Assembly (NCBI RefSeq): GCF_002366715.1
Contig: NZ_DFBS01000033.1
Coordinates: 85,325-149,324 of the forward strand
Length of the DNA stretch: 64,000 nucleotides
Direction: 5' to 3'
Source: Halomonas sp. UBA3074
Lineage (GTDB): Bacteria; Pseudomonadota; Gammaproteobacteria; Pseudomonadales; Halomonadaceae
Every line of letters begins with the position of its first letter. Positions within the stretch are counted from its first letter, which is position 1. The notes below the pieces were generated by a model. It did no database searches. It saw only the letters and a list, made by a program, of their open reading frames with translations, and had not been told where the DNA came from. The translations under genes were made by a program, and so were the position numbers. Of the stretch, positions 9,157-17,537 are shown piece by piece.

Positions 9157-10386
9157 TTACGAATCAACGTCTTGCTGTGTGGCAAAACGGTATACCGTGC
9201 GGGAACGATAGGTCTCGCCTGGTTCCAGGATCGTGCTAGGAAACGCCGCCTGATTAGGGGAGTCGGGGTAGTGCTGGGTTTCTAATGCAAAACCGGAGCG
9301 CTGCTCGTAGGCCTGGCCCTGCTTACCGGTCAGGCTGCCGTCAAGAAAGTTGCCGGAATAGAACTGGATGCCGGGTTCGGTAGTAGAGACTTCTACCAGC
9401 CGGCCACTCTGTGGCTCCCATACTTTGGCCGCCAGAACCAGTTCATCCGATGCAGCGTTATCGCGTTCAAGCACGAAGTTATGGTCATAACCGCCGCCAA
9501 CAGCGAGCTGCTCATTATCCTGCTCGATTCGCTCACCAATGGGCATTGCCTCGGTAAAGTCGAACGGCGTACCTTCCACCGCGCGGATTTCACCGGTAGG
9601 AATCAGGGTGTCATTGACCGGGGTAAATTCAGACGCATTGATCATCAAGCGATGATCGAGGATGGTGTCGCTACCCTCACCCTTGAGATTGAAGTAGCTG
9701 TGCTGGGTAAGATTGACCGGCGTTGCTTTGTCCGTCACGGCACGGTAATCGACCATCAGCTCGTCAGCATCGGTCAGCGTATAGGTGACTTCTGTTTCCA
9801 ACCGACCGGGGTAGCCCTCTTCGCCATCCTCGCTGGTATAACGCAGCACCAGCCCCGACCCTGTATCATTCTCAAATGGCTCGGCTTGCCAAAGCACCTT
9901 ATCGAACCCTTGATCGCCGCCGTGAAGGTGATTACTGCCGTCATTCGTCGCTAGCGAGTAGGTTTCACCGTTGAGTGAGAACTGACCACCCGCGATACGA
10001 TTGCCGTAGCGGCCAATGATGGCACCGAAGTAGGGGTTGGCGTTGCGGTATGTCTCGGAGAGGTAGCTATCCAGGGAGTCAAAGCCCAACACGATATCGT
10101 CGAGCTCACCCTCCAAATTGGGCGTTTTCAGCGACACGATGATGCCACCGTAGTTGATCACCCGCAGCTCGATACCATTAGCATTGGTGAATTGGTAGAC
10201 ATCGACTTGACGCCCATCGGGCAGGTGGCCAAAGACAGCGGGCTGCATACCACTATCGCCGCCATTAGCCGACTCGCTTTCAGAGCTGCCCTGCGCCTGC
10301 GCTACGTTTGACATCAGCATCGCGGCAATGGCACTGAGCAGCAACGGCGAACTATTTCTCAAGCGTTGGGTGTACATGAGAGGCAT
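9157..10386 (-). CDS. Aldose 1-epimerase (mutarotase), exported
   Basis: 409 aa GalM-family protein with an N-terminal signal (residues ~1-32, ending ...NVAQAQ) and a Ser/Glu/Gly-rich linker, so it probably works in the periplasm. Visible motifs: NHLHGG substrate loop, TQHSYFNLKG with the catalytic His, and TTEPGIQFYSGNFLDG with the catalytic Glu. It interconverts alpha and beta aldose anomers, which would supply the anomer preferred by AraF or the dehydrogenase. The start at 10386 has an excellent AAGGAGG. It heads the araFGH operon and is divergent from a GbpR-like LysR gene. Confidence 0.9.
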   Translation of the reverse strand: MPLMYTQRLRNSSPLLLSAIAAMLMSNVAQAQGSSESESANGGDSGMQPAVFGHLPDGRQVDVYQFTNANGIELRVINYGGIIVSLKTPNLEGELDDIVLGFDSLDSYLSETYRNANPYFGAIIGRYGNRIAGGQFSLNGETYSLATNDGSNHLHGGDQGFDKVLWQAEPFENDTGSGLVLRYTSEDGEEGYPGRLETEVTYTLTDADELMVDYRAVTDKATPVNLTQHSYFNLKGEGSDTILDHRLMINASEFTPVNDTLIPTGEIRAVEGTPFDFTEAMPIGERIEQDNEQLAVGGGYDHNFVLERDNAASDELVLAAKVWEPQSGRLVEVSTTEPGIQFYSGNFLDGSLTGKQGQAYEQRSGFALETQHYPDSPNQAAFPSTILEPGETYRSRTVYRFATQQDVDS

Positions 10387-10507
10387 GATCTTCCTCCTTG
10401 TTAATCACTGTTTGTTGTTGTTAGCACGGCACGGTCACCATAAATACACTTTCTACAGTAGAGAATTCCGGCATAACCAACCAATATACAAACGCCACAT
10501 AATCGAT

Positions 10508-10521
10508 ATACTTCTAAGTAT
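10508..10521. promoter_or_regulatory. Palindrome, candidate LysR box
   Basis: Perfect arms ATACTT (10508-10513) and AAGTAT (10516-10521) separated by CT, in the intergenic region between the mutarotase operon and the divergent LysR gene. LysR proteins bind short interrupted palindromes in such positions. I infer that this is the operator of the adjacent regulator. Confidence 0.45.
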
Positions 10522-10545
10522 CAATAACAAAGCAAGGCTTATCCC

Positions 10546-11487
10546 ATGGGCGTTCTCGGTGAGAACTGGTTTCTAGACGTGCGACTAAAGTTGCGCCATT
10601 TCCAGCTATTTTTAGCCCTTGATGAACATCGCAACCTCCACCGTGCCGCGATCCAGCTCAAGATGAGTCAGCCCGCGGCGTCCAAGCTACTCAGTGACCT
10701 GGAAGCCAACCTTGGCATACGGTTATTTGATCGCCATCCGCGCGGGCTTATTCCCAACTGGTACGGCGAGATCATGATTCGCCACGCCCACAGCATGCTC
10801 TCGGCACTGCACCACACCGGCGAAGAGTTGAATGCGCTCAGTGCAGGCAGCGCGGGCACGGTAGCGGTAGGCACCGTCATGGCACCGGCAGTCACCCTGC
10901 TTACCAGCGCCATCGAACGCGTACACCGCGACCGGCCGGGACTAAAAATCAGTGTCGATGTCGATGTCAGCAAAGTGCTGGTGCCCCGCCTGCTCGAAGG
11001 CGAGCTGGATTTTGTGATTACCCGTATTCCGGCGGGCGTGGATACCGAGCGTTTTGTCTTTGAGGAAATTGGAGAGGAAGAACTCTGCTTTGTATGCCGC
11101 AAGGGCCACCCCTTATCGGATAAAACGGCGCTGGCACTGGCGGATATGGCGACCTACCCATGGTCGCTGCAGCCCGCTGGCGCGCTGATGCGTCAGCGGG
11201 TGGATAGCCTATTTCTGCATCATCAGGTCGCCCCACCCCGCCAGATTGTCGATACCGCGGATCTACTGTTATCCCTGGCGCTGGTGGATAAATCCGACAC
11301 CATCACAGTCACCACAAGAGAAGCCGCCGACCTGCTCTGCCCGCCCCAGCGCTTTCACCTGCTGCCCTTCAGCGAAACGCTGAGCGTACAGCCCTATGGG
11401 CTTGTCAGCCTTCGACATCAACGTCTCTCCCCTGGCGCTGCGGCGCTCATGAGCACTCTCCGCGAGCTGATCGCCCAATCCAATTAA
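10546..11487 (+). CDS. LysR family transcriptional regulator, GbpR-like
   Basis: 313 aa. N-terminal winged helix-turn-helix (LKLRHFQLFLALDEHRNLHRAAIQLKMSQPAASKLLSDLE split over residues ~14-52) and a type 2 periplasmic-binding-like effector domain. The sequence style resembles GbpR/GalR-type LysR proteins that control sugar-binding-protein genes. The divergent mutarotase-araFGH operon is therefore the obvious target, with sugar or lactone as effector. The ATG at 10546 has AAGG 8 bp upstream; a GTG at 10579 is an alternative. Its 3' end overlaps the convergent dehydratase copy 2 by 4 bp. Confidence 0.85.
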   Translation: MGVLGENWFLDVRLKLRHFQLFLALDEHRNLHRAAIQLKMSQPAASKLLSDLEANLGIRLFDRHPRGLIPNWYGEIMIRHAHSMLSALHHTGEELNALSAGSAGTVAVGTVMAPAVTLLTSAIERVHRDRPGLKISVDVDVSKVLVPRLLEGELDFVITRIPAGVDTERFVFEEIGEEELCFVCRKGHPLSDKTALALADMATYPWSLQPAGALMRQRVDSLFLHHQVAPPRQIVDTADLLLSLALVDKSDTITVTTREAADLLCPPQRFHLLPFSETLSVQPYGLVSLRHQRLSPGAAALMSTLRELIAQSN

Positions 11488-13229
11488 TGCGAATGGCGCG
11501 GTACGTCAGACCCGCGGCAGCCCACCAGAAAGTCAAAGTCGCAGCCTTCGTCGGCTTGCAGCACCCGCTCGATATACAGCTGGCGATATCCACCCTGGCT
11601 GGCGATCAGCGTCGAGGCGGCGGTGGGGTCGCTTTCGGCTAGGCGTGAGGCCAGCTCTTCATCGCTGACTTCCAGATGCAGTCGGCCGCTTTCGCAGTCG
11701 AGCTCAATCCAGTCGCCGTTGCGTACCGCGGCGAGCGGGCCACCCGCGGCGGCTTCGGGCGCGACGTGCAGTACCACGGTGCCGTAGGCGGTGCCGCTCA
11801 TGCGGGCATCCGAAATACGTACCATGTCGGTAATGCCCTGGGCGAGGATCTTGGGCGGCAGGCCCATATTGCCCACCTCGGCCATGCCGTGATACCCCCG
11901 CGGGCCGCAGTGTTTCATGACCAGAATGTCGTTGGCTTCCACGTCGAGATCTGGGTCGTTGATGCGCGCCTTGTAGTCGTCGAAGTCTTCGAACACCACC
12001 GCGCGACCGCGATGCTGCATCAGCTCGGCGGTGGCCGCCGAGGGCTTGAGGACGGCGCCGTTGGGGGCGAGGTTGCCGCGCACCACGCAGATGCCGCCGT
12101 CTGCGGTGAGGGGGTTATCCAGCGGCCGGATCACGTCGTCGTTGTAGAGTGGCGCGTCCTGAACGTTCTCCCACAGCGTTTTGCCGTTGACGGTAAGCGC
12201 GTCTTTGAAGGGCAGTCGGTCGGCTTCGCCTAGGCGTCTAAGCACCGCAGGCAGGCCACCGGCGTAGTAGAACTCCTCCATCAAAAAGCGCCCCGAGGGC
12301 TGCAGGTCGACCACCGTGGGCGTGCCACGCCCCACCCGGCTCCAGTCGTCCAGTTTGAGATCGACACCGATCCGTCCGGCAATCGCTTTGAGATGGATCA
12401 CCGCGTTGGTGGAGCCCCCGATGGCGGCGTTGGTGCGGATGGCGTTGTCGAAGGCTTCCTTGGTAAGAATTTTCGACAGCCGCAGGTCTTCGTTGACCAT
12501 CTCGACGATGCGGTTACCCGAGAGATGCGCCAGCACATAGCGGCGGGAATCGACAGCCGGAATCGCCGCGTTGTGGGGCAGCGAGGTACCCAAAGATTCG
12601 GCCATGCAGGCCATGGTGGAGGCGGTGCCCATGGTGTTGCAGGTGCCCGCAGAGCGTGACATGCCGGCTTCCGCTGCCATAAAGTCGTGAAGTGAAATCT
12701 CACCGGCTTTTACCTGTTCGGAGAGCTTCCAGACCACGGTGCCGGAACCAATATCCTTACCCTTGTGCTTGCCGTTGAGCATCGGTCCGCCGGTCACCAC
12801 GATGGTGGGGATATCACAGCTCGCCGCGCCCATCAGTAGCGCCGGGGTGGTTTTGTCGCAGCCCACCAACAGCACGACCGCATCGATGGGGTTGCCACGA
12901 ATCGCCTCTTCCACATCCATACTGGCCAGGTTACGGGTGAACATCGCCGTGGGGCGCAGATTCGACTCACCGTTGGAAAAGACCGGGAACTCCACCGGGT
13001 AGCCGCCCGCCTCCAGCACGCCTTTTTTCACGTGCTCCGCCAGCTTACGGAAGTGCGCGTTGCAGGGCGTCAGTTCCGACCAAGTATTGCAGATGCCGAT
13101 AATCGGCTTGCCCTGAAACTCGTGGTCGGGAATGCCCTGGTTCTTCATCCAACTGCGGTACATAAAGCCGTTTTTATCAGCTGTGCCAAACCATTCTGCA
13201 CTGCGTAGCGGATGTTGACGTTGGCCCAT
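11484..13229 (-). CDS. L-arabinonate dehydratase, IlvD/Edd family (copy 2)
   Basis: 581 aa, near-identical to copy 1 at 3654-5399, with the same Fe-S cysteine motifs (CNTW, GCDKTTP, GTCNTMGTAST) and C-terminal SDARMSGTAYG motif. At DNA level, long stretches without any difference alternate with stretches carrying many synonymous changes, which suggests gene conversion between the copies. It is divergent from the TRAP-araD1-KGSADH operon, so it probably provides the dehydratase step when L-arabinonate itself is imported. The start at 13229 gives MGQRQHPLRS; the N-terminus is where the two copies differ most. Confidence 0.93.
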   Translation of the reverse strand: MGQRQHPLRSAEWFGTADKNGFMYRSWMKNQGIPDHEFQGKPIIGICNTWSELTPCNAHFRKLAEHVKKGVLEAGGYPVEFPVFSNGESNLRPTAMFTRNLASMDVEEAIRGNPIDAVVLLVGCDKTTPALLMGAASCDIPTIVVTGGPMLNGKHKGKDIGSGTVVWKLSEQVKAGEISLHDFMAAEAGMSRSAGTCNTMGTASTMACMAESLGTSLPHNAAIPAVDSRRYVLAHLSGNRIVEMVNEDLRLSKILTKEAFDNAIRTNAAIGGSTNAVIHLKAIAGRIGVDLKLDDWSRVGRGTPTVVDLQPSGRFLMEEFYYAGGLPAVLRRLGEADRLPFKDALTVNGKTLWENVQDAPLYNDDVIRPLDNPLTADGGICVVRGNLAPNGAVLKPSAATAELMQHRGRAVVFEDFDDYKARINDPDLDVEANDILVMKHCGPRGYHGMAEVGNMGLPPKILAQGITDMVRISDARMSGTAYGTVVLHVAPEAAAGGPLAAVRNGDWIELDCESGRLHLEVSDEELASRLAESDPTAASTLIASQGGYRQLYIERVLQADEGCDFDFLVGCRGSDVPRHSH

Positions 13230-13337
13230 GAAGTTAACTCCTTGTTTTATTTCGGTAACAGCTGACGGCCCAGGGGGATATGTCGATACCGGTGGTGAAT
13301 TGACACGACACTAAACCACCCTCAAAAGATAGTCGAC

Positions 13338-13381
13338 CATACAAAAGTATATGTTGAACAATTGTCCTTAATGTTCAACAT
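13338..13381. promoter_or_regulatory. Shared 23-bp element plus inverted repeat, candidate operator
   Basis: 13338-13360 is identical over 23 bp to 23879-23901; it begins CATACAAAAGTATATG and ends TGTTGAACA. Here the ATGTTGAACA half (13351-13360) is also mirrored by TGTTCAACAT (13372-13381) across an 11-bp spacer. It lies between dehydratase copy 2 and dctP, so it can control both. Recognition by the GntR protein encoded at 20207-20977 is an inference from genome position only. Confidence 0.6.
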
Positions 13382-13454
13382 TACCCCTTCGCCAGGGTCA
13401 CAGACCCCGATCACCACCACTTTTTCCACAACAATAATCTTGAGGAATAGTGTC

Positions 13455-14474
13455 ATGTTCACGAAAAAACACAGCTTGCTACTCACCGGCTCAGCGCTGC
13501 TACTAGGCCTTTCAACCGCTCAGGCGGCCGAATACGAGTGGAAGTTTCAAGCATCAGAAACGTCGGGGGAGCCCAGCTTCAAGATCAAACAGGAGTGGGC
13601 AGAAAAAATCACCGCGATGACCGATGGTCGTGTTGAAATCGAGGTAATGCCGATCAATTCCGTCGTCGGCCCTACCGAAACGTTGACCGCTGTTAGCTCA
13701 GGGATTCTGCAGGGTCATATGACCGATCCCAGTTACTTCTCTGGCCAGGATCCGGCTTTTGGCATGCTCGGCAACCTCGTGGGTGCTTGGCAGAACCCCT
13801 ACGACTTTTTGGAATTCATGAAGTACGGCGGCGGTGAAGAACTCTACAATGAATTGGTTGAGCCTTATGGCGCGCATTTGATCAGTGCGGCCACCTTCCC
13901 GTTAGAGTCAGTACCCTCCACGGTACCTATCGAATCCATCGCCGACTTTGAAGGGCTTAAGATCCGCGCGCCCCAAGGCATGGTGTACAACATCTTCGAG
14001 CGCATTGGCGCCACCCCAGTCAACCTACCGGGTTCTGAGGTGTATACCGGCCTGGAAAAAGGCGTGATCGACGCTGCTGACTCCACGGTGCTTTCAAATA
14101 ATGACGCCATGGGCTTGCACGCTTTCGCCCCTTACCCGCTTTACCCAGGCTTCCACTCTATGCCGATGATCGCCGTATCGATCAATAAGGATATCTGGGA
14201 TGGCCTGCCAGAAGAGCTACAAACCACATTAAATACCGCCTTTGATGGCATGGCCTATGACCTAATTGCACGCCTCAAAGAGCAGGATATTGAGACCCTC
14301 CAGCGGCTTCAGGAAGACCCCGAGGTTCATCCTTTCGATCTTCCCGCTGAAGAGCGTCAAAAATTCCGCACCGCGGCAGAGCAAGAGTGGCAAGAGTGGG
14401 CCGGCGAAAATGAAATGACCCAGAAAATCTATGATTCAGCGACCGCCTTTTTACGCTCGCGCAATCTGCTCTAA
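13455..14474 (+). CDS. TRAP transporter solute-binding protein DctP (pentonate system)
   Basis: 339 aa from the ATG at 13455, which has TTGAGGAA upstream and gives a clean signal peptide (MFTKKHSLLLTGSALLLG... AQAA). The frame stays open upstream to a TTG at 13362, but that runs through the operator and lacks a signal, so I rejected it. DctP features: FEGLKIRAPQGM with the carboxylate-binding Arg and a GLEKGVIDAAD hinge segment. It is first in an operon with DctQ, DctM, a 2-keto-3-deoxy-L-arabinonate dehydratase and KGSADH, so the ligand is probably L-arabinonate or a related pentonate. Confidence 0.9.
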   Translation: MFTKKHSLLLTGSALLLGLSTAQAAEYEWKFQASETSGEPSFKIKQEWAEKITAMTDGRVEIEVMPINSVVGPTETLTAVSSGILQGHMTDPSYFSGQDPAFGMLGNLVGAWQNPYDFLEFMKYGGGEELYNELVEPYGAHLISAATFPLESVPSTVPIESIADFEGLKIRAPQGMVYNIFERIGATPVNLPGSEVYTGLEKGVIDAADSTVLSNNDAMGLHAFAPYPLYPGFHSMPMIAVSINKDIWDGLPEELQTTLNTAFDGMAYDLIARLKEQDIETLQRLQEDPEVHPFDLPAEERQKFRTAAEQEWQEWAGENEMTQKIYDSATAFLRSRNLL

Positions 14475-14511
14475 CGTCCGGCTCTTAATGCTGCCTCATT
14501 AACCTAACCAA

Positions 14512-14544
14512 CGCAGCGCTCGGGCAAACACTCCGAGCGCTGCG
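14512..14544 (+). other. Stem-loop in the dctP-dctQ junction
   Basis: Perfect 12-bp arms CGCAGCGCTCGG (14512-14523) and CCGAGCGCTGCG (14533-14544) enclose a 9-nt loop just before dctQ. No T-tract follows, so it looks more like an mRNA-stabilising or attenuating stem than a full terminator. It would favour more binding protein than permease. Confidence 0.7.
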
Positions 14545-14558
14545 CGTAGAGTCGCGCC

Positions 14559-15170
14559 ATGTCTCAAAAAAAGCCTGACACTCAATATCGCTCTCCTCCC
14601 ACCCATGACCTGCCCGAAGTTCTCGAAACGGTCGAGGAGATCGCCCCCGAACGCAATGCGTTAGACCGTCTGATTGCCCGGGGCAGCCGCGCTGTTTCCT
14701 GGCTGGTGCTGGTAGCCATGGGTATTAGCGTCGTCGAAGTTTTTATGCGTTACGGCTTTAACAACCCGACCTCGTGGGTGCACGAAACGGTGGTGTTTTT
14801 GATTGCCGTCATCTTTGTGCTGGGTGGTCCGGCCGCCATGGCGCGCAATAGTCATATTCGGGTCAAGGTGCTGTACGACAGCGCCGGCCCCCGCTTGAAG
14901 TGTTGGATGGATCGCTTCAACGACCTGCTCACCCTCATTTTCTGCCTGGCGATGAGCTACGCCGCGTTCCATATGTTTTGGGGAGCATCACATAACCCGC
15001 TTGGCGAATGGTCGCTGGAGCGCTCTGGTACTTCCTGGAATCCGCCTTTTCCCGCCATGGTCAAAGGCATGATCCTATTTGCGCTGGCGTTAATGACGCT
15101 CCAGGCCTGCCTGCATCTATGGCAATCGCTGAAAGCGAAGCCTTATAACAGCATTGAGGAGGCCCGCTAA
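14559..15170 (+). CDS. TRAP transporter small permease DctQ
   Basis: 203 aa inner-membrane protein with four predicted hydrophobic segments (~residues 47-68, 82-103, 122-145 and 165-187), preceded by a charged cytoplasmic N-terminus of about 40 residues. It contains the family pattern SWVHETVVFLIAVIFVLGGPAAMARNSHIRVKV, given here as landmarks W-HE and R-SHIRV. Its stop overlaps the dctM start (TAATG), indicating translational coupling. It forms the membrane unit with DctM for the DctP at 13455. Confidence 0.9.
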   Translation: MSQKKPDTQYRSPPTHDLPEVLETVEEIAPERNALDRLIARGSRAVSWLVLVAMGISVVEVFMRYGFNNPTSWVHETVVFLIAVIFVLGGPAAMARNSHIRVKVLYDSAGPRLKCWMDRFNDLLTLIFCLAMSYAAFHMFWGASHNPLGEWSLERSGTSWNPPFPAMVKGMILFALALMTLQACLHLWQSLKAKPYNSIEEAR

Positions 15171-16471
15171 TGGATATTTCAACGGCCACCATACTGATGG
15201 TGGGTGGCATTTTTGCCCTGTTGGTTACCGGCCTACCGCTCGCTTTTATCACCGGTTTAGTGGCATTAGCCTTTACCTTCGGCTGGTTCGGCGAGGCGGC
15301 ATTGCCGCTAGTCACTAGCCGCGTCTATGGGTTTATCACCGAATATTCACTGGTGGCGGTGCCCATGTTCGTGTTGATGGCATCGCTACTGGATCGCTCC
15401 GGCATCGCGAAGGATTTGTTCAACGCCATGCGCGTTTTCGCCGGTCGCTTGCCGGGTGGCGTTGCGGTACAGACCATTGTGGTGGCGTTTTTCCTGGCGG
15501 CGCTCTCGGGCATTATCGGTGGTGAAATCGTACTGCTGGGGATTCTGGCGCTACCGCAAATGTTGCGTCTCGGCTATGACAAGCGACTCTCCATCGGCGT
15601 CGTGTGTGCTGGGGGAGCACTGGGCACAATGATGCCGCCCTCCATCGTACTGATTATTTACGGCTTGATCGCCAGCGTCTCGATTGCGGACCTGTTCGCG
15701 GCGGCCGTGACCCCAGCAGTCATTCTGATGGGCTCCTACATTGCCTATGTGCTGGTGCGCTGCTTGAAAAACCCCGCTCTGGGACCGCCACTAGACAAAA
15801 ACGCCCTCGATAATCCTTTCGCCACCAAGCTGGACGCGGTGAAAGCCATCCTACTGCCGGGGTTAATTGCTTTTTTGGTACTGGGCACTATTTATGGCGG
15901 GATTGCCTCAGTGACCGAAGCAGCGGCCATGGGTGTCTTTGGTGTACTGCTGGCGACCATTATCCGCGGCGAATTCACTCCTGGCATGCTGCACCATAGC
16001 CTGGGCCAAACCATGAACACCTGCGGCATGATCATCTGGATCGGCATCGGCGCCGCCGCCCTGGTGGGTGTCTATAATCTCATGGGCGGTAACCGCTTCG
16101 TCTCAAGCTTGATCATGGGGCTCGACGTAGCGCCGATAGTAATCATTTTGGTGATGATGGCGATCATGCTGGTGCTGGGGCTATTCCTTGATTGGATCGG
16201 GATTGCCATGCTGGCCCTGCCAATCTTTCTGCCTATTGTTATTCAGCTCGGTTTCGACCCGATCTGGTTCGGCATTCTATTCGCCGTCAATATGCAGGTA
16301 TCGTTCCTGTCACCGCCCTTCGGTCCCGCCGCTTTCTACCTTAAAAGCGTGGCACCGCCAGATATCAGCCTTAAGGATATTTACCTGTCCGTACTGCCCT
16401 TTATGGCTATTCAGCTGTGTGTACTCGCGGCGCTATTGATGTGGCCTCAACTCGCCATCTGGCCGCTTTGA
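15170..16471 (+). CDS. TRAP transporter large permease DctM
   Basis: 433 aa with roughly 11-12 membrane segments. Family landmarks include YSLVAVPMFVLMASLLDRSG near the N-terminus, the LSGIIGGEIVLLG segment and the GTMMPPSIVLIIYG motif. It carries Na+-driven solute uptake together with DctQ. Coupled to dctQ by a one-base overlap and followed 34 bp later by the araD1-like gene. Confidence 0.92.
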   Translation: MDISTATILMVGGIFALLVTGLPLAFITGLVALAFTFGWFGEAALPLVTSRVYGFITEYSLVAVPMFVLMASLLDRSGIAKDLFNAMRVFAGRLPGGVAVQTIVVAFFLAALSGIIGGEIVLLGILALPQMLRLGYDKRLSIGVVCAGGALGTMMPPSIVLIIYGLIASVSIADLFAAAVTPAVILMGSYIAYVLVRCLKNPALGPPLDKNALDNPFATKLDAVKAILLPGLIAFLVLGTIYGGIASVTEAAAMGVFGVLLATIIRGEFTPGMLHHSLGQTMNTCGMIIWIGIGAAALVGVYNLMGGNRFVSSLIMGLDVAPIVIILVMMAIMLVLGLFLDWIGIAMLALPIFLPIVIQLGFDPIWFGILFAVNMQVSFLSPPFGPAAFYLKSVAPPDISLKDIYLSVLPFMAIQLCVLAALLMWPQLAIWPL

Positions 16472-16505
16472 TAACGACTACAATAGGTTTCATAAGGAGA
16501 TCACC

Positions 16506-17492
16506 ATGCGACTGATTCAGTGTGACTACCAAGGCCAGGTTCGCGCCGCGCTGGTAGAGAGTGAACAGCAGGTTAGGCTGCTTGATTGCGACACCTATAC
16601 GCTCGCCAACCGAGCCATTAGCGCGGGTCAGTCTCTTGGCGACTCAGTGACCGCCGCGCAGACCGACACGCGTTTGGATTACCAAGCATTAGTCGACGAT
16701 AAGCACCTGCTGCCGCCATTGACCCATCCCGATCCAGCGCACTGCTTGGTGACCGGCACTGGCCTTACCCACTTGGGTAGCGCCGACACCCGCTCGGCGA
16801 TGCACGCAAAGGCCCAGGCCGCGGAAGAAGACCTCACCGACTCCATGCGTATGTTCAAGCTGGGCGTGGAAGGCGGCAAACCCAACGCGGGCGAGATCGG
16901 CGCGCAGCCAGAGTGGTTCTACAAAGGCGATGGCCAGTGTGTGGTAGCACCGGAAGCAGCGATCCCGTCGCCCGCATTCGCGCAAGATGCTGGCGAAGAG
17001 CCCGAACTGGCAGGCCTTTACGTGATTGGCGAGGACGGTCTACCCTGGAGAGTCGGGTACGCACTAGGTAACGAATTTTCGGACCATGTCACCGAGCGCT
17101 TCAATTATTTATGGCTGGCTCACTCTAAGCTACGCGCCTGCAGCTTTGGTCCGGAGCTTTTGATTGGCGAATTGCCCGCCCATTTAGAGGGCACCAGCTC
17201 GATTCAGCGCGACGGCGAGACCGTATGGGAAAAGCCTTTTTTGACCGGCGAGGCCAACATGGCCCACAGCCTGGCCAACCTTGAATACCATCACTTTAAG
17301 TACCCCGGTTTCCGACGCCCTGGTGATATCCACGTACACTTTTTTGGCACAGCTACGCTAAGCTTTGCTGACAACATCAAAGTACGCGAAGGCGACCGCT
17401 TTGAGATTCGTATTGATGCGTTCGGGCGCGCCCTGCGCAATCCGCTGCAGGTGGAAGCAGACGCACCGGCGATCACCGTTCAATCGCTCTAA
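16506..17492 (+). CDS. 2-keto-3-deoxy-L-arabinonate dehydratase, GguC/AraD1 family (FAH superfamily)
   Basis: 328 aa. It belongs to the GguC/AraD1 branch of the fumarylacetoacetate-hydrolase superfamily: TGTGLTHLGSADTRSAMH near residue 80, GVEGGKPNAGEIGAQPEWFYKG, and the metal-site region GYALGNEFSDHVTERFNYL. Family knowledge links this branch to dehydration of 2-keto-3-deoxy-L-arabinonate to 2-oxoglutarate semialdehyde, exactly the step between the dehydratase and the KGSADH encoded next door. A GGAG site precedes the ATG at 16506. A different FAH enzyme for the D-series (XylX) is encoded at 33665. Confidence 0.85.
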   Translation: MRLIQCDYQGQVRAALVESEQQVRLLDCDTYTLANRAISAGQSLGDSVTAAQTDTRLDYQALVDDKHLLPPLTHPDPAHCLVTGTGLTHLGSADTRSAMHAKAQAAEEDLTDSMRMFKLGVEGGKPNAGEIGAQPEWFYKGDGQCVVAPEAAIPSPAFAQDAGEEPELAGLYVIGEDGLPWRVGYALGNEFSDHVTERFNYLWLAHSKLRACSFGPELLIGELPAHLEGTSSIQRDGETVWEKPFLTGEANMAHSLANLEYHHFKYPGFRRPGDIHVHFFGTATLSFADNIKVREGDRFEIRIDAFGRALRNPLQVEADAPAITVQSL

Positions 17493-17537
17493 CGCAAGTC
17501 AAACAGCGCAAGCAAATCAAGCCAAGCAGGAGGATGT

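Noticed and set aside
3654..13229. Transposon-mediated duplication of the dehydratase gene
   Set aside because: No transposase, terminal inverted repeats or target-site duplication around either copy; similarity ends near the gene boundaries.
13362..13454. N-terminal extension of the first DctP to a TTG at 13362
   Set aside because: It would put the start inside the candidate operator, has no ribosome site and hides the signal peptide that begins at 13455.
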